This document shows positions 1 to 7,808 of a DNA stretch of 64,000 bases, one piece after another (positions within the stretch are counted from its first letter, which is position 1; each line of letters starts with the position of its first letter). Source of the DNA: Ochrobactrum sp. CGA5 (lineage in GTDB: Bacteria > Pseudomonadota > Alphaproteobacteria > Rhizobiales > Rhizobiaceae); NCBI RefSeq assembly GCF_006345815.1, contig NZ_VCIG01000042.1, positions 62,001 through 126,000 on the forward strand. The letters run 5' to 3'. A program made the position numbers and the translations under genes. The notes under the pieces were generated by a model, which was not told the origin of the DNA, searched no databases, and saw only the letters and a list, made by a program, of their open reading frames with translations.

Positions 1-1
1 T

Positions 2-367
2 TTTGTTGGCAAGGTGCCGGACGCGACCGAATTTGTGGAAAGCGGCGCGCTCGTGCCGCTTATCAGCCGTGCGGGAACGGGCGTGCAGCTCAAGACCATT
101 GAGACATTCGAGCTGGGCATGCCAAGCGTCGCCACATCACATTCCGTGCGCGGTATCGGCAGTATTCCGGGCAATTGCACCATAGCCGACGACCCGCAGG
201 CATTTGCTGCGGCAATCGTCGAGCGCATTGAAACAATAAGATCGGGGGATCGCCAGAGACTGGATGGCAAAGCCTTCACACGGTCACAAATCGAAGGCAT
301 GGACCGCGCTGTTGCCAGAGGTCTGAAAGCGCTTCATGGCGAAGAGAAAATGACGGACCAGGCATGA
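2..367 (+). CDS. Glycosyltransferase family 1/4, C-terminal fragment (5' end outside window)
   Basis: The reading frame is open from the left edge, so only about the last 121 residues are present. The stretch GTGVQLKTIETFELGMPSVA matches the nucleotide-sugar-binding C-terminal half of GT-B glycosyltransferases (small residue, Lys, Glu, then a G-P-V/S pattern), which add a sugar to a growing lipid-linked glycan on the inner face of the membrane. Its stop overlaps the start of the next gene by four bases (ATGA), so the two are translationally coupled. The neighbours (WecG-type transferase, flippase, Wzz) point to surface polysaccharide synthesis. Donor and acceptor cannot be told from this fragment. 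Confidence 0.75.
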   Translation, partial: FVGKVPDATEFVESGALVPLISRAGTGVQLKTIETFELGMPSVATSHSVRGIGSIPGNCTIADDPQAFAAAIVERIETIRSGDRQRLDGKAFTRSQIEGMDRAVARGLKALHGEEKMTDQA

Positions 368-1122
368 TGCATTCCGAGAATGTCACTTACCGCATAATCC
401 TTGGCGTAAAGGTCGCCTGTTTCGACTGGGACAGCGCCTTCACCTTTTTCGAGAACCGCATCAATGAAGGCCGGTTCATGAAACAGGGCTGGCTCAATGC
501 CAATAATTCCAACATCGCAGACACCGACCCGACTTATCGTGCCGCGCTGGAGGAATTCCTGATCCTGCCAGACGGCGTTGGGGTCGATATTGCCAGCAAG
601 GTCGCCTACGGTAGCAAGTTCCCCGCCAATCTCAATGGAACCGACTTCATTCCGGCCCTGCTGGAGCACATGAAGCATCCTCTGAAAGTCGCCCTTCTGG
701 GTGGTGGCCCGGGCGTTGCTGCGGATGCCGCGCAGCTTTTCATCCAGCAAATACCGCGCCATGACTATCGCGTCATTTCCGACGGCTTCTTCAAGCCCGA
801 AGATCTCGACAGCATTCTTGGTCAGCTCAAAGATTTTCATCCAGATATCTTGCTCGTGGCCATGGGTGTGCCGCGCCAGGAACTCTTCATCGACAAACAC
901 ATCACGGCGGAACATTGCACCGTCGCCAGTGCCGTTGGTGCATTGTTCGATCTGCATACGGGTCGCGTGCAGCGCGCCCCGCAATGGGTGCGCAAGGTCC
1001 AGATGGAGTGGATGCACCGTCTGTTACAGGAGCCCCGCAGGCTCGCAAAACGCTATCTTATCGGTAATCCCGTATTCCTGTGGCGTGTCGCCAAAGGCTG
1101 GATGAAGGGAGAACCTCGGTGA
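364..1122 (+). CDS. WecG/TagA/CpsF family glycosyltransferase
   Basis: A 252-residue protein with the family hallmarks: an N-terminal region with the LNANNSNIADTDP block, the GVGVDIASK segment, a Rossmann-like VALLGGGPG turn near residue 115, and the conserved LLVAMGVPRQE and VGALFDLHTGRVQRAP motifs in the second half. Family members (WecG, TagA, CpsF) transfer a sugar, often N-acetylmannosamine or its uronic acid, to an undecaprenyl-diphosphate-linked acceptor. The length is normal for the family. It starts inside the previous stop codon, and its own stop overlaps the GTG of the next gene, so three genes form one tight operon. The sugar transferred is not predictable. Confidence 0.88.
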   Translation: MMHSENVTYRIILGVKVACFDWDSAFTFFENRINEGRFMKQGWLNANNSNIADTDPTYRAALEEFLILPDGVGVDIASKVAYGSKFPANLNGTDFIPALLEHMKHPLKVALLGGGPGVAADAAQLFIQQIPRHDYRVISDGFFKPEDLDSILGQLKDFHPDILLVAMGVPRQELFIDKHITAEHCTVASAVGALFDLHTGRVQRAPQWVRKVQMEWMHRLLQEPRRLAKRYLIGNPVFLWRVAKGWMKGEPR

Positions 1123-1982
1123 GAACCGCAATCGTCACAGCCAGTTGGGATCAAGATTTCGAGCGCTGCAAACTGCTTTGCGAGACCATCGACAAGTATG
1201 TCGGCGGTTTCACGAAGCACTATATCCTTGTCGACGGCAAGGATGTGGCCCTGTTCCGCAAGCTCGAAAGCCCACAACGTGTCATCATTGATGAACGCGA
1301 TCTGTTGCCCTCGTGGCTGCATGCCTTCTGGGACCCGACCTATCTGTGGCGCAGACGGGTTTGGCTCTCGCTTCGGACCAAGCCGCTGCGTGGATGGCAT
1401 GTGCAACAGTTGCGCCGCATAGCGCTTGCCAGTGCGGTGGAGGAAGACGGATTTCTCTATACGGATTCCGACACCGCCTTTCTACGTGCCTTCGATTGTG
1501 GCACGCTTTGGCGCGGCGAAAGGCTTCGGCTTTTCGTGCGTCCGAATGCGCTTTCCAATCCTGAATGGCCGGAGCATCCGGTCTGGGCGGCCAATGCGGC
1601 AAAGCTGCTTGGTATCAACAACGGGAAAAGCGGTCTGAACGACTATATCGGCCAGCTCGTCTCATGGCGACGTGATAGCGTGATTTCGATGTGCGAAAGG
1701 ATCGAAGCCCATACGGGACAGCATTGGGTAGCCGCACTTGGCAACATACGCCGTTTTTCCGAGTGCTTCATCTATGGCCGTTATGTCGATGACGTACTAC
1801 ACGGCTCTGGCCACTACAGCGATACCCGCGATCTTTGCCGGATGCAATGGTTCGCACCACCACCGAGCGAAGAGGAGTTCCACACCTTCATCGCCGAGAT
1901 GGAACCGCATCAGGTCGCCATCGGCATGCAGTCCTTCCTCGGTCTTTCGGTTGACGACATTCGGCGCATCATCGGCGCATAA
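1119..1982 (+). CDS. DUF6492-like protein of the polysaccharide cluster (putative glycosyltransferase)
   Basis: About 287 residues from a GTG start that overlaps the previous stop (GTGA) and has an AAGGGAGA ribosome site just upstream; a longer version starting at 1080 would run deep into the previous gene and is less likely. The N-terminus (TAIVTASWDQDFERCKLLCETID) and the centre, with FLYTDSDTAFL, resemble GT-A-type glycosyltransferases, where the DSD acts like the metal-binding DXD motif. I read it as a DUF6492-type protein of exopolysaccharide or O-antigen loci. The role as a transferase is inferred from the DXD-like motif and operon position; the reaction is unknown. Confidence 0.7.
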   Translation: MRTAIVTASWDQDFERCKLLCETIDKYVGGFTKHYILVDGKDVALFRKLESPQRVIIDERDLLPSWLHAFWDPTYLWRRRVWLSLRTKPLRGWHVQQLRRIALASAVEEDGFLYTDSDTAFLRAFDCGTLWRGERLRLFVRPNALSNPEWPEHPVWAANAAKLLGINNGKSGLNDYIGQLVSWRRDSVISMCERIEAHTGQHWVAALGNIRRFSECFIYGRYVDDVLHGSGHYSDTRDLCRMQWFAPPPSEEEFHTFIAEMEPHQVAIGMQSFLGLSVDDIRRIIGA

Positions 1983-1985
1983 GTT

Positions 1986-3263
1986 TCAAACCCGTTTTGC
2001 CGGCAAACGAATGCTTGTATAAGTGAAGACCAGCGATAAAAGATATAGCCCGGCGAATACGACGTTTAGCCCGAGAATCCATGCGTGGTTATCGACATAA
2101 TTCATCAACAGAAGCCAGACGAAGAATGCCTTGGCGGTGGTCATCAGCACCATGCTCAGTGTCCGCAGTCCTGACTGTCCGCGCGCATAAAGAATTTCCG
2201 TCTGATATTCTATGAGATTGCGGAACCCCGGAACGAGCAGCACCAGGGGCAGCAATCCGACAATAGGCGCAACACTTGAACCGAGTGCATTCGGGAAGAT
2301 TTGCAGAAACACGACCATTGCACCAAGACCTGCCACCGAGACGACAAAGACTGCAAGTTCCAGCCCGGCGCGGATGCGCAACGAGGACAGCATATCAGGC
2401 GTGCGCATGAGCTTTTGCACCAGCATCATGTTGAAGGACCGCACCGGTAACGCCGTCAGGTCGACAAGTCGCATGATGATCGCGTAAAGACCGGCCGTCG
2501 CAGGCCCGCCGACAGTCAACACCAAAAGCTTGTCAAGCTCGGCCTGAATATAGAACAGCAGTTCGGCCCCCATGACCGCAATCGCATCGGACAACCGCCG
2601 CATATAAAGTGCCGGTTTGAACCGAAGACGGATAGACGGGTAGAACTGCAGCGCCGTAAGCAGCGCAACGCCATTGGCAGCCGCGTACCACCACGCCCAA
2701 TGCGCAATGTCATGAACACTCGCCAGCCACATGAACAACACTGCAGCCGCGGCGCGCGCGGCCGTCCCGAAAATCACCAGCCCCGCCGATATGCCGAACC
2801 GGCGCAGGCCGTTGTTGACGATGATAATGATTTCCGTCGAACGCCAGAGCAAGGCTTCGGCAAACACCACAACAGCAAAAGGCAGAAAGGAAATGTCGCG
2901 GCTGAAAAAGATGAGATAGACCAGCCAGGACGCCAGCGCAAACAGCGGCAAGGAAACCAGAAGGGCCACCAGAAAACCCGCTGTATAGATACCAAGCAAG
3001 CGCGGCTTCACTGTCGATATGCGGTAAAGTGGTGAGCTGAAGCCTAGAGAAACGAGGCGTGACAGAACCACGCCCGTGCCCGATGCGGTAGCAAATATCC
3101 CGAAATCACCGGTTGGAAGCGTGTTTGCAAGCGCGATGAAATAGACGAGTGAAACCAAAAGCCTGCCAGCGGAGCCGGAAAACAGGGACAGGTAGTCACG
3201 CACCATTCTGGCATTGTTGCCTGACAGTTTCCGCAGCGCTTTCGCTATCAACAGGAGCCTCAT
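1986..3263 (-). CDS. Polysaccharide flippase (Wzx/oligosaccharide exporter type)
   Basis: A 425-residue, very hydrophobic protein with roughly a dozen predicted membrane segments spread evenly along its length, starting with the LSLFSGSAGRLLVSLVYFIAL helix. This organisation is typical of the MOP-superfamily flippases that move undecaprenyl-linked oligosaccharides to the periplasmic face. It is convergent with the three transferase genes (only 3 bp between stop codons) and divergent from the Wzz-type gene, so a role in the same glycan pathway is likely. I see no motif that fixes the substrate. An alternative is a MATE-like transporter, but the context argues against it. Confidence 0.75.
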   Translation of the reverse strand: MRLLLIAKALRKLSGNNARMVRDYLSLFSGSAGRLLVSLVYFIALANTLPTGDFGIFATASGTGVVLSRLVSLGFSSPLYRISTVKPRLLGIYTAGFLVALLVSLPLFALASWLVYLIFFSRDISFLPFAVVVFAEALLWRSTEIIIIVNNGLRRFGISAGLVIFGTAARAAAAVLFMWLASVHDIAHWAWWYAAANGVALLTALQFYPSIRLRFKPALYMRRLSDAIAVMGAELLFYIQAELDKLLVLTVGGPATAGLYAIIMRLVDLTALPVRSFNMMLVQKLMRTPDMLSSLRIRAGLELAVFVVSVAGLGAMVVFLQIFPNALGSSVAPIVGLLPLVLLVPGFRNLIEYQTEILYARGQSGLRTLSMVLMTTAKAFFVWLLLMNYVDNHAWILGLNVVFAGLYLLSLVFTYTSIRLPAKRV

Positions 3264-3576
3264 CTACCGTGGTCTGGTGCGTTTGCCGTTTTGCCAAACG
3301 GGGACGTAAAATAGAGATTTAGCTAAAAAGGCTTAAACTCTTCTTTGCAAGCTCAAAGAGCAATCAAGCAAAAGCTGAGGTTGCAGATTGAGAGAATTGG
3401 CACCTCGCCACGCCACTATTTTAACGTTTTGTTTTCTATAAAAAATTACATTCAGCCTTCAGGTGTGGGCTAACCGGATTCCGCTTTGGCATGCGGGAAC
3501 CTTGGCTTCTCGATTTCAAAGCTGCAGTTGAAACCGGACGCGGTTGAGACGCTTACAGATACGGACGATTTCGGCA
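3264..3576. other. Intergenic region between divergent flippase and Wzz genes
   Basis: About 313 bp without a convincing gene. It is AT-richer than the flanks around 3310-3460 and should hold the two divergent promoters, but no clear -35/-10 pair or operator stands out. An in-frame TTG at 3544 extends the Wzz frame but lacks a ribosome site. Confidence 0.4.
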
Positions 3577-5343
3577 ATGAGCGATCACGAGGAGCGCAGA
3601 AAGGCGGGGGTGGAGAAACCTCTTCTCGCATTCTCCGACGCTCGTCCGGCTGATCGTCCTACTAATGAAACCGTACCACCATGGACCCCGCCCGCGACAT
3701 CGGCTGAACGCGCTGCATTTTTTCGCCAGCACGATCACGCCGCGCAGCACACACCAGAATCCGCTCTCGACGAAGAGCTGGATGATGTTGATGTCGCCGA
3801 ACTGCAAAAACGCATTGCGCTGATCGAAGCGGAGCTGGAACGCAAAGTTGAGGAACGCGAACGCCGTAAAGCCATCATCGAAACCGCCGCTCCAGCGTCC
3901 GCGCAGCCCCGCGAACTGATCGAGCACGAGCGCCCTGTCATTGACAGGCCTGCACCGGATGCTGAGTGGAAACCGCTGATCGATCCACGGATGGCCATCG
4001 ACGTGCTGCGAGGATCGCGGAAACTCCTGCTTGTCAGCACGTTGCTGGGCGGTGTGGTGGCCACGCTTTATGCGTTGTCCCTGCCTCAGTTGTATGTCGC
4101 GTCGACGGATATTCTGGTCGACCCTCGCAACATCAAGACCGTCGGAGATGAGCTGACGCCGGGTCAGCTCCCGACCGATGCGTCGCTCGCCGTTGCTGAA
4201 AGTCAGGCACGTATCATCGAATCCAGCAGTGTGCTGCTGAAGGTGATCGACAAGAAAGACCTTACAAAAGACCCTGAATTCAACGGTACCTTGGTCCCGA
4301 CCGGCATCGCCGGGCTGTTTGCACAGATCAAAGATATGCTGTCTCCCCAAAAGGCAAGCGACAGCCAGACGCTGCAAACACGCGTTCTGTATAATCTGCA
4401 CAAGAGCATCGCTATCGGTCGCGATGCCAAGACCTTCATCTATTCGATCTCGGTGAAAACACGTGATCCGCAGAAATCGGCATCGCTTGCGAACACGATC
4501 AGTTCTGTTTTCCAAATTGAGCTTGCATCGCTGCAATCCGATGCCGCACGGCGTACTTCGGACGAATTGTCGAACCGCCTTGCCGATATGCGCGCCGATG
4601 TTGAGCAAGCTGAGCGCGCAGCAGCCGATTTCCGCGCCTCGCATGATCTCGTCAATGTCGACGGCAAGCTGATCAGCGATAACGACCTGACGCGGCTCAA
4701 CGATCAACTGACCAATCAGCGCGCCGAAACCATGCGGCTTCAAGCCCGCGTGCAGGTGTTGAATAGCGCCACTCCCAACAGCGTGGTATCCGGGACTTTA
4801 CCGGAAGATCTGCGGTCCAACACATTGACGGCGCTTCGCGCGCAATATGCGCAGGCTCGCCAGACTGCAAGCGGCCTTTCCACCCAGCTCGGGCCACGCC
4901 ATCCGGCCCTCATTCAGGCACAGTCGCAGGCAGGCACCGTCCTGAACGACATTGATGCCGAGTTGCGTCGAATTCGCTCCTCACTACAAGTCGAAGCCGC
5001 CCGATCCGCACAACAGGAAAAAGACCTTACCGCCCGTCTGGCACAACTCAAATCACAGCAAGCGAACAGTAGCGGCGATCTGGTGAAACTGCGTGAGCTT
5101 GAGCGCGAAGCCACAGCACGGCGCTCGGTCTACGAAGCTTTTCTCTTGCGCTCGCGTGAAACGAACGAACAGGAAGGGCTGAATACGGCCAATGTCAGGG
5201 TTCTTTCAGAGGCACGCCCCCCACTTGATCCGGCAGGCACATCGCGCAAGCTGATCGTCATTGCAGGGCTGATTGCAGGTTTCCTCGCGGGCCTTGCAAT
5301 CACAGCCGCCCGCAACTTCGGGCGGCTGCTCCGTTTATCCTAA
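3577..5343 (+). CDS. Wzz/GumC-type polysaccharide chain-length/export protein with long cytoplasmic N-terminus
   Basis: 588 residues from ATG 3577. Residues 1 to about 145 are hydrophilic, with Pro-rich and charged stretches and a short predicted coiled coil (ELQKRIALIEAELERKVEER). A first membrane helix follows (LLLVSTLLGGVVATLYALSL), then the periplasmic Wzz domain with long coiled coils, and a last membrane helix (LIVIAGLIAGFLAGLAITA) close to the C-terminus. This is the polysaccharide co-polymerase layout that controls chain length or export. The C-terminal BY-kinase domain found in many rhizobial homologues is absent, and no kinase gene follows. The extended N-terminal tail is unusual. 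Membership of the family is clear; the glycan served is inferred from the neighbours. Confidence 0.82.
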   Translation: MSDHEERRKAGVEKPLLAFSDARPADRPTNETVPPWTPPATSAERAAFFRQHDHAAQHTPESALDEELDDVDVAELQKRIALIEAELERKVEERERRKAIIETAAPASAQPRELIEHERPVIDRPAPDAEWKPLIDPRMAIDVLRGSRKLLLVSTLLGGVVATLYALSLPQLYVASTDILVDPRNIKTVGDELTPGQLPTDASLAVAESQARIIESSSVLLKVIDKKDLTKDPEFNGTLVPTGIAGLFAQIKDMLSPQKASDSQTLQTRVLYNLHKSIAIGRDAKTFIYSISVKTRDPQKSASLANTISSVFQIELASLQSDAARRTSDELSNRLADMRADVEQAERAAADFRASHDLVNVDGKLISDNDLTRLNDQLTNQRAETMRLQARVQVLNSATPNSVVSGTLPEDLRSNTLTALRAQYAQARQTASGLSTQLGPRHPALIQAQSQAGTVLNDIDAELRRIRSSLQVEAARSAQQEKDLTARLAQLKSQQANSSGDLVKLRELEREATARRSVYEAFLLRSRETNEQEGLNTANVRVLSEARPPLDPAGTSRKLIVIAGLIAGFLAGLAITAARNFGRLLRLS

Positions 5344-5344
5344 C

Positions 5345-5947
5345 TTAGACAGACTGCCGCAAAGAGGTCTCGACGCGCGGCACCTTGCGTCCGCTGGCAC
5401 GCAGAACACCATGCGCGCCGTCGAGATGGCCGGGCGCGAGTTCAAGTGCCAGAAAGCGCCGCTTTTCATAAGGGCCAGGCATGGCTAGTTCACCTGTCTT
5501 TTCGGCAGTAAAGCCGAAGCGTTCATAATATTCCGGGTCGCCCACGAGCAGGATCGCGCCATGGCCGAGCCGCTGCGCTTCGCTGATCGCATGGCGCATC
5601 AAGGCTGAACCGATACCGCAACCCGCAGCGGAAGGATCGACAGCCAGAGGACCGAGCAGCAAGGCAGACACGGGAAAACCAAACGCATCAAGACCGGCAT
5701 GGACGTCCCATAGTCGAACGGTACCCGCAAGCGAGCCATCCACGCTTTCCGTCACAAAAGCCAGCCCATCAGCAGGCAACCGGCCACGGCGCAGCTTTTC
5801 CGATGATTTCCGGCGACGGCCCTCACCCATGGCGCGATCAAGCAAAGCTTCGCGCGCAAGCACGTGTTCCAACCCTTCACACGCTATCGTGAAAGCCGAA
5901 GCGACAACGATTACAGCGTTTTCCTGAATTTCCAGAGTTGCGTTCAT
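5345..5947 (-). CDS. GNAT family N-acetyltransferase
   Basis: 200 residues if started at ATG 5947 (MNATLEIQ), preferred over the in-frame start at 5980 because the domain begins close behind it. The acetyl-CoA-binding motif A is visible as LGPLAVDPSAAGCGIGSALMRHAI, with the Q/R-x-x-G-x-G/A pattern replaced by AGCGIGSA, followed by GHGAILLVGDPEYYERFGF, the usual motif B with the Tyr/Phe-rich loop. This matches the YhbS-like subgroup of predicted acetyltransferases. The substrate is unknown. It converges on the Wzz gene with one base between stops. Confidence 0.8.
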   Translation of the reverse strand: MNATLEIQENAVIVVASAFTIACEGLEHVLAREALLDRAMGEGRRRKSSEKLRRGRLPADGLAFVTESVDGSLAGTVRLWDVHAGLDAFGFPVSALLLGPLAVDPSAAGCGIGSALMRHAISEAQRLGHGAILLVGDPEYYERFGFTAEKTGELAMPGPYEKRRFLALELAPGHLDGAHGVLRASGRKVPRVETSLRQSV

Positions 5948-6035
5948 GACATCTATCCCCGCAAAGCGGCAGCAGCACACCCTGCCCAGCGCCTTGCAGC
6001 ACTGGGCGGATTGAGAGGATCAATCGACACTTAAA

Positions 6036-6082
6036 GGTATGACCTAATCCGAAAACCGGTTCCCACTTTTCAGGAGCATACC
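6036..6082. repeat. Rhizobiales-type dispersed intergenic palindrome (family A)
   Basis: A 47-bp imperfect palindrome with GGTATG and CATACC arms and a core of AATCCGAAAACCGGTTCCCA then CTTTTC. The same core with drift recurs at 17285-17334, around 26080-26150 and at 49571-49614. Such elements are common in intergenic DNA of Rhizobiales. Confidence 0.7.
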
Positions 6083-6094
6083 AAATCCGATCGA

Positions 6095-7228
6095 TCAGAT
6101 AACGTAGGATCGGAGCGGTTCGAAGCCGTTGAACGCCACCGCCGAATAGGTGGTGGTATATGCGCCCGTGCCTTCGATCAGGACTTCGTCACCGATGGTC
6201 AGCGAGATAGGCAGCGGATACGGCGTCTTTTCATAAAGCACGTCCGCACTGTCACAGGTTGGGCCAGCCAGAACACAAGGTTCGGTTTCGCCGCCGTCAT
6301 GCGGGGTCACGATCTGATAACGGATCGCCTCGTCCATGGTTTCTGCGAGACCGCCGAACTTGCCAATGTCGAGATAGACCCAGCGTACATTATCGTTGTC
6401 CGCCTTGCGCGAGACCAGAACCACTTCGGTCTTGATCACGCCTGCATTGCCGACCATGCCACGGCCAGGTTCGATAATGGTTTCCGGGATACGGTTACCG
6501 AAATGCTTCGACAGCGCATCGAAAATCGCCATGCCATAAGCCTGAGCAGTCGGCACATCCCTGAGATAACGCGTCGGAAACCCCCCGCCCATGTTGACCA
6601 TACGCAGAACAATGCCTTCATCGGCAAGCGTGCGGAACACCGAAGCCGCATCACCAAGCGCACGATCCCATGCGGTGAGATCTGTCTGCTGCGAGCCGAC
6701 GTGAAACGATACGCCGTAAGAATCGAGACCGAGGGCCTTCGCATGGCGCAGAACGTCGATGGCCATCGCAGGCACGCAACCGAACTTGCGCGACAGCGGC
6801 CATTCGGCGCCTTCGCCATCTGTCAACACGCGGCAGAACACGCGGCTGCCAGGGGCAGCGCGAGCAACTTTCTCCACCTCTTCAACGCAGTCGACCGCAT
6901 AAAGGCGAATACCCAACTCGAAAGCGCGCGCAATGTCGCGCTCCTTCTTGATGGTGTTGCCATAGGAGATGCGGTTTGGCGTTGCGCCAGCTTCGAGCGC
7001 CATTTCGATTTCCGCAACCGAAGCGGTGTCAAAGCATGAGCCGAGCGAAGCGAGCAGGCGCAGGATTTCCGGCGCAGGGTTTGCCTTCACAGCATAGAAG
7101 ATGCGCGAATAAGGCAAAGCCTTCTCGAAGCTTTCATAGTTCTCGCGCACGACGTCGGTGTCGACGACGAGGCAAGGACCGTCTGGACGGCGGGTGTTAA
7201 GGAAGTCGATGATACGCTGCGTTGCCAT
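6095..7228 (-). CDS. Type III PLP-dependent ornithine (lysine/ornithine) decarboxylase
   Basis: 377 residues, the size of the eukaryote-like (fold III, alanine-racemase-like) decarboxylases. The PLP lysine sits in FYAVKANPAPEILRLL near residue 47; the glycine-rich phosphate-binding loop is NMGGGFPTRY, followed by EPGRGMVGNAGV, and the second-subunit catalytic motif is GPTCDSADVL with the key Cys-Asp. These features fit ornithine decarboxylase, which makes putrescine from ornithine. Many alphaproteobacterial members also use lysine. The lack of diaminopimelate-specific features and the presence of homospermidine synthase in the same window favour a polyamine role. A small hairpin (7243-7260) lies just upstream of its ribosome site. 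Confidence 0.87.
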   Translation of the reverse strand: MATQRIIDFLNTRRPDGPCLVVDTDVVRENYESFEKALPYSRIFYAVKANPAPEILRLLASLGSCFDTASVAEIEMALEAGATPNRISYGNTIKKERDIARAFELGIRLYAVDCVEEVEKVARAAPGSRVFCRVLTDGEGAEWPLSRKFGCVPAMAIDVLRHAKALGLDSYGVSFHVGSQQTDLTAWDRALGDAASVFRTLADEGIVLRMVNMGGGFPTRYLRDVPTAQAYGMAIFDALSKHFGNRIPETIIEPGRGMVGNAGVIKTEVVLVSRKADNDNVRWVYLDIGKFGGLAETMDEAIRYQIVTPHDGGETEPCVLAGPTCDSADVLYEKTPYPLPISLTIGDEVLIEGTGAYTTTYSAVAFNGFEPLRSYVI

Positions 7229-7808
7229 GGTCGTTCTCCCGCACGGCCTGTCTCTGCCGTTTGTAAGGGGACAAAGTGTACATGAACGTATCCGCCGTGA
7301 TGCCAGCCTTTGGAGGTGCTGATGTCAAGCGAAAACTCATGCGGCGATGGAACAACGCTAAGTCCGCGTTACTCCGCTTTGTCTGCCTTGGATTGGAATT
7401 GGAGAACCGCATCCGCACTTCTGGCAATGAAGGTGTGCCTCTTCAGTAATTTCGGCTTTTGGACAGCCGAAAGACACTAGAAAGGCCCGCACCGTCGTTG
7501 CTTCAAGATGTCCTCGATCTGGCGGTTGGCCAACAGATCGACTGGAGCGGTTAGGTCCAGGTACCGTACCGAATTCCTCACCATTCGAGGATCGGCGGAC
7601 ACCCACAGGCACGTGCGACTTTGGGCAAGCGCGATATAAGCGCAAACTCGTGACCATTCAATGACAAATATTTCGTTGAACGAATTTATTTTCCTGGAAC
7701 CCGATTGAACGGCGTGCTTGCCATTGTTCATTATAAGTGAAACATTCGAGCCGCTTGCTTCGGTTCTGATGCCTCCGAAACCCCTCTATTCGCCGCATGT
7801 TGTGAACA
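7229..7808. other. Long intergenic region with decarboxylase leader and degraded coding remnants
   Basis: About 580 bp. Next to the decarboxylase, the minus strand carries a GGGAGAA ribosome site preceded by a hairpin (ACGGC and GCCGT arms at 7243-7260). Alphaproteobacterial decarboxylases of this family often have a conserved structured leader (the speF motif), which I cannot confirm by eye. Further right the minus-strand frames look like decayed genes (see 7477-7731). A short frame ending near 7358 shows CQKCGCGSP, a zinc-ribbon-like scrap. The amidase promoter must lie near 7740-7800 but is not obvious. Confidence 0.4.
7477..7731 (-). pseudogene. Possible remnant of an MbcA/ParS/Xre-type (DUF2384) antitoxin
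   Basis: An 84-codon frame whose last third reads VRYLDLTAPVDLLANRQIED, reminiscent of the C-terminal end of DUF2384 antitoxins, where a hydrophobic-Leu-x-x-x-x-Pro-x-Asp-Leu-Leu pattern is followed by a short helix. The upstream part does not read as a normal helix-turn-helix domain, and no partner RES-type toxin gene is present. I infer a truncated, probably dead gene. It could also be a chance open frame. Confidence 0.25.

Noticed and set aside
334..1017. Long minus-strand open frame opposite the WecG-type gene
   Set aside because: The plus-strand frame has clear family motifs and tight operon overlaps; the minus frame shows no recognisable protein.
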